Assembly (NCBI RefSeq): GCF_026745355.1 | Contig: NC_079203.1 | Span: 45,302,081-45,366,080, forward strand | Direction of reading: 5' to 3' | DNA: 64,000 bases | DNA from: Beta vulgaris subsp. vulgaris | Lineage: Eukaryota > Streptophyta > Magnoliopsida > Caryophyllales > Amaranthaceae | Shown here: positions 60,301-64,000 of the stretch, in pieces | How the letters are laid out: each line of letters begins with the position of its first letter | How positions within the stretch are numbered: the first letter of the stretch is position 1 | Notes under the pieces: generated by a model | Seen by the model: only the letters and a program-made list of their open reading frames with translations | What the model was told of the DNA's origin: nothing | Database searches by the model: none | Translations under genes and position numbers: made by a program

Positions 60301-63300
60301 ATATTAGTCAGATGAGAAAATACAAACATTGATAAAGTTACAAAGTCGATACTTTTTTGTACAGGTTGAAATAGCCAAAGCTTATGAGAAAGGTGGAGCT
60401 GCATGTCTAAGTGTTTTGACGGATGAGAAGTACTTTCAGGTAATGTCATCACTTAAGTTCTATTTTAAATATATGAAAATCCTCATATGTTGCACAAATA
60501 TTGATTATGGGATATCATGGAGATAGGGAAGCTTTGAGAATTTGGAGGCTATACGTAAAGCAGGAGTCAAGGTCTGAGTTTGTGAGATTGTTTAATCTAT
60601 TTTGGTTTAAAGTTCTTATCATGTATCTGCTACATTTGTAACAAATTGTTGTAATAGATTTTCGTGAATGCAGTGTCCTTTATTATGCAAAGAATTTATA
60701 GTGGAAGCTTGGCAATTATTCTATGCAAGGACTAAAGGGGCAGATGCTGTTCTATTGATTGCTGGTGTTCTGTCTGATCTAGATATTAAATACATGACCA
60801 AGATATGCAAAATGCTGGGATTAACAGCACTAGTTGAGGTGTGTTTGAGTATCTTTGTAATTTTTTCTTTGGTTGAAGAATTTGCAACACTGTTCGTTTA
60901 GATTATGCGTGAAATGATGTATGAGCAATCCTATAGTAGGTTATATATTCATCCTGATTGTTTACGCGATGCTATATATTGATCCTGATTGTTTATGCAA
61001 TGCCATAAGAAGGCTTGCCAGTTGGTCTACCTATGAATCAACTGTTTGACCAGAATTAGTCTTTTTTAGAGGCAAATGTGTCTGAGGAGCTAATGTTTAT
61101 CTTTGAGTATGGAGATATCTTGAACTTAACTAGCTCGCCTGGTCATTGAGCTATTGTAGAAGCCCTGTCAAGTCACGCTCAAATAAGTCTTGATCCAACT
61201 TGATCTAGACTCTTTAGTAGGTTAACCTTTAGGAAATGGAAAGCACTTGCTTATGCAATTGTATTATGACTTGATATACTTGTTTGCTTATAATGCTGTC
61301 TATCAGGTCAATCACATGGGCTTTTATATCTTTTTCGTATCAGGTGCATAATGAAAGGGAAATGGATCGTGTGCTTGGAATCGAAGGGATTGAACTGGTG
61401 GGAATCAATAATCGTGATCTTGGTAAGGTTTTCTATACCTCAGAAAAGACAGACCAATATGAACCTTTTTGTCTCCTTAAATTTATTGTTTGGTTGGACA
61501 AAACACAGGCTGCAGAGTGCAGAGAATAGTTGCATAATGCATATATCATCTGATTCCTTTAATCATCCTTAGAGGTTAAGACTACTTTGCTCATCAACAG
61601 AGACATTTACTGTTGATATTAGCAATACAAGGAAACTACTTGATGCAAGACGAACAGAAATTATTCGTGAGAAGGGCATCATTGTGAGTTTATTTCTTAA
61701 TCCTTCTTTGAACTTGAATCCTTTTTGTTTAGTCTGTAAAGTTTTTACTTTTACAAGGGTAATAAGTTTCTTAACAAAACAAATCTATTTCTTCCACCAT
61801 GTAGGTGGTTGGGGAGTCTGGACTTTTCACGCCTGCTGATATTGCTTATGCGCAAGAAGCTGGTGTCAAAGCGGTGAGTTCCACAAATGTGTCACATTTA
61901 ACTTGGAATGTCATTGGTGTAAACATCATTATGTTAGCTTTTGTTTTTGTGTGTGTGTGTGTTTCTTTTTATTATTTTTATTGTCCACGTGCCCTCTTTG
62001 GTGGAGAAGGATGTGATGTTAATTTTACTTCTTCCCTAGACTGGGATGTCTCTAGCATACTTTTCCTTTCCCCTCAAAAGAAAGCTGAAAAGCGAGAATG
62101 GAAAAGAAAGTGAGGGAAGGAAAGCTATACAGAGGAATGGGATGGTTGAGTTTATGGTCTCATGGGTATGTTTGTTAACATGTTGGTCAAGTCAGTTACA
62201 GGTGATAAATTTGTATTGAAAACTCAGAAATTTCTTGTTAACTTTTGGCTCACATATACTGTGCCAGGGGGTTGCATTTAGGTTAGGTCAATATCGTTTT
62301 TATTGAAGGATCCGGCTGAATACCAGATTTTTTGGGGTCCTTTTTTGGGGTTGGGTCTACGTTTGCCTGCTCAATCAGTGTGGTAGAATAACTCTAAATA
62401 CATTAAGGGGTAGTTCAGTTCAAGACATGGAATGGAACCAAATAGAGACTGGTGGAGGGAAAGGGGTAACAAAAATTACTACATTTATTGGGTATTTGGT
62501 TCAAGCCATGGAAATTGGAATGGAAAGGGAATGGTAACCATTACCACAAAGTAATGGATTTTGTTACGAGGGGGAGGGAAAGTTAACAAACTGGTGGAGT
62601 TCATTACTACCAAGTAATGGGAATAGATTGATGAGGATTGAACCAAACACAAAAAAGGAGAATTGGTAATTGATTCTTTTTCTTGGAGTCCAAAAATAAT
62701 GAACCAAACTTGCTCTTATAGAGTGTTTGGTTGGAAGGAAAACATTTTCATTTCCCCTTTTCTCTCTAACCTTTATTATGAGGAACCACTCAAAAGAAAA
62801 CTAATTTACAATTGTGTTTTCCCCAGGAATGTTCTTTTTTATGGAAATCGTTTCCCGTCAAAAATGTTTTTTCATCCAACTTGCAAAGGCTGATTGGAAT
62901 TTTAGCCTTTAGGTTTGGGTATTTGAGTTTTTACCTATTTCTACTTCTAACTGTAGCCATATCCATATGACCACGTTGTAGCTTCCATAAATAGAACTTC
63001 CACTTTGGAAGGATGGGAAGATGCCATAGAATCTGAAACACTTTGCTACTTTGATAATCTTGGTCTTGTTGTAAAATTTGTTGGATGATGAAAGCATATC
63101 CTGATTTAGAATTGAATTCCACTGACCTAGCCCTTTCCAATACACAAAATCTTATCTTGATGTATTTGGAAACTCAGTGGCTAGAATACTTGTTGCATCT
63201 TTATGTTCAAAAAGATTTCGAATTTGAGCAACCTTCCAAGTTTGGTATTCGACATCTGCAAAAGCCCTAATAGATCCTCCCATTACCTATGTTCCATGCA

Positions 63301-63607
63301 CAACCTTATGATAAGAGTTCTTCAGCTTTTTGCAGGCCACAAAATCCTCACGACCATAACTTTCCTTGTTTAGCCATTAATCTAATCTTTTGGTTTGAAC
63401 TACAATCTTTTACTGTGTCATATTCTTTGCATGTGATGTACTATTGTGTATATTTGCTCTCGAATAGTTCGCAAAAAAAAAAAAGAAATGCTCTCAAATT
63501 TGATGCAAGTAATTGAAATGCAGGTTTTGGTTGGCGAGTCCCTCATTAAGCAACCTGATCCTGCCAAGGGGATTACTAATCTTTTTGGTAAAGATATATC
63601 TGTATAA
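57307..63607 (+). CDS. IGPS: indole-3-glycerol phosphate synthase, plastid (tryptophan biosynthesis)
   Basis: Converts 1-(2-carboxyphenylamino)-1-deoxyribulose 5-phosphate to indole-3-glycerol phosphate, CO2 and water in the plastid. Coding exons: 57307-57453, 57788-58042, 58144-58320, 60365-60439, 60527-60571, 60674-60838, 61344-61422, 61601-61683, 61805-61873, 63524-63607. All introns are GT-AG, phases join, and the product is 392 residues, near the usual 400 for plants. The first ~60 residues are Arg/Ser-rich, as in a transit peptide. The TIM-barrel signature [11 protein letters not shown] has catalytic Glu176 and Lys178. Other active-site motifs are LLCKEF (Lys239), GINNRDL (Asn310) and VVGESGLF (Glu346, Ser347). 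ATG 57307 is the first in the exon after the acceptor at 57296-57297. No defects are visible. The third and last introns are long because of repeats. Confidence 0.96.
59233..59417 (+). mobile_element. probable tRNA-derived SINE in IGPS intron 3
   Basis: The head AGCTCCAGTGGTAAGACTC resembles a box A region, and GGGGTCGATCT resembles box B 30-40 bases later. The end is T/A-rich. Possible 9-bp flanking repeats ATATTAAGG and ATACTAAGG have one mismatch. Confidence 0.5.
62404..62655. mobile_element. MITE-like repeat in the last IGPS intron
   Basis: The sequence has TTGGTTCAAGCCATGG on the left side and GATTGAACCAAACAC at its right end, with GGAATGGAAAGGG-type interior. Repeated word pairs suggest two related inverted-repeat elements fused. 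Ends are approximate. Confidence 0.4.
62715..62890. mobile_element. MITE-like repeat in the last IGPS intron (second)
   Basis: The left end GTTTGGTTGGAAGGAAAACA and the right end, which reads AGTTGGATGAAAAAACA in reverse, are imperfect inverted repeats around an AT-rich middle. Confidence 0.45.
62905..63285 (-). pseudogene. LINE ORF2 fragment (zf-RVT region), antisense in the last IGPS intron
   Basis: On the minus strand, pieces in shifted frames read [41 protein letters not shown] and [20 protein letters not shown]. This is the usual sequence order just upstream of and into the zf-RVT domain of plant LINE ORF2 (compare PKWKIFLWKLWH in the LINE at 15-19 kb). It has stops and frameshifts. No RT or RNase H is attached. 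Confidence 0.75.
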
Positions 63608-64000
63608 GTTACAATTAAGGGAGAGCTAATTTTGGCATCAAGCAAAGTTTAGGCCTGTAAGCTTAGTATAGAGGGTAATGTTACATTGTTTGCATCTTTT
63701 GTAGTTTAGCAATTTATTCTTCAGATTAAAATGCCTGTTGTAATTTTGCCTCCATGAAACGGATGTATGTAAGTACTATCTTCTATATGAGCTTCACTTT
63801 GCTTCAATTGAAGAAGGAATTGGTCACATCCCAACTCTCATCAGTTTACATTAGATCTTTCCTTGATGCCTTTTACTTTCAGATCAGCTTGAAGCATATG
63901 AAATTAGATTGGGAGCAAGGGTTTATTCTCTTGAGCTTATTTTTTGGATTTTTCCACAAGTAACCCCAAATTTTCAGAAAATTCACCAGGGTAAGGTATC
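63608..64000 (+). other. 3' flank of IGPS (3' UTR and beyond), no other gene
   Basis: AT-rich sequence after the stop, with TGTAA/TTTGTA-type plant 3'-end words and no distinct AATAAA. No further coding signal reaches the window edge. Confidence 0.5.

Noticed and set aside
4534..63607. A metabolic gene cluster linking CCD8 and IGPS
   Set aside because: The genes belong to unrelated pathways, face opposite strands, are about 45 kb apart, and only transposons and a GASA exon lie between them.

Overview
This is nuclear DNA of a flowering plant. The evidence is long AT-rich intergenic DNA, GT-AG introns, plastid-targeted plant enzymes, and a dense mix of plant transposons (Ty1/copia, L1-type LINEs, tRNA-derived SINEs, Helitrons, Stowaway, Tourist and foldback elements). 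Protein and repeat style suggest a eudicot, possibly Caryophyllales, but that is only an impression. There are no bacterial operons, no CRISPR array and no rRNA.

Two host genes look complete. On the minus strand, 4534-11889 encodes carotenoid cleavage dioxygenase 8 (CCD8), the plastid strigolactone enzyme, in seven coding exons whose phases all join (580 codons). On the plus strand, 57307-63607 encodes plastid indole-3-glycerol phosphate synthase (tryptophan pathway) in ten coding exons (392 residues), with a likely extra 5' UTR exon ending at 56008. A third host sequence is the last exon of a GASA/Snakin peptide gene at 14678-14859. Its upstream exons were not found, and LINE copies lie on both sides.

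Layout: 1-2471 is the 3' end of a decayed Ty1/copia element with its LTR. 2990-3740 is a higher-order minisatellite. 4534-11990 is CCD8, with a Stowaway MITE and at least two SINEs in its introns. 12420-13110 holds AT and minisatellite repeats upstream of CCD8. 14299-14859 is a truncated LINE copy plus the GASA exon. 15117-about 21600 is a near-complete LINE (minus) with frameshifts. 22632-24540 holds a foldback transposon with an uninterrupted copy of its target beside it. 24783-30360 is a heavily decayed LINE (plus). 30361-38480 is mostly unclassified AT-rich DNA with one LTR-like stretch. 38486-41048 is a probable solo LTR containing a 21-bp minisatellite. 41400-45750 holds MITEs, a Helitron end and a second GC-skewed foldback element. 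46067-49970 holds a CACTA end and two LINE fragments. 51440-55350 holds Helitrons, SINEs and a palindromic repeat. 55382-55840 is nested MITEs, and the rest is the synthase gene.

I see no functional link between CCD8 and the tryptophan gene. They are 45 kb apart, on opposite strands, in different pathways, and separated by transposons. The most informative features are structural: a SINE whose target duplication begins inside a splice donor, a transposon whose empty site is preserved in a neighbouring duplicate, and an orphan GASA exon. I found no convincing undescribed biological system.
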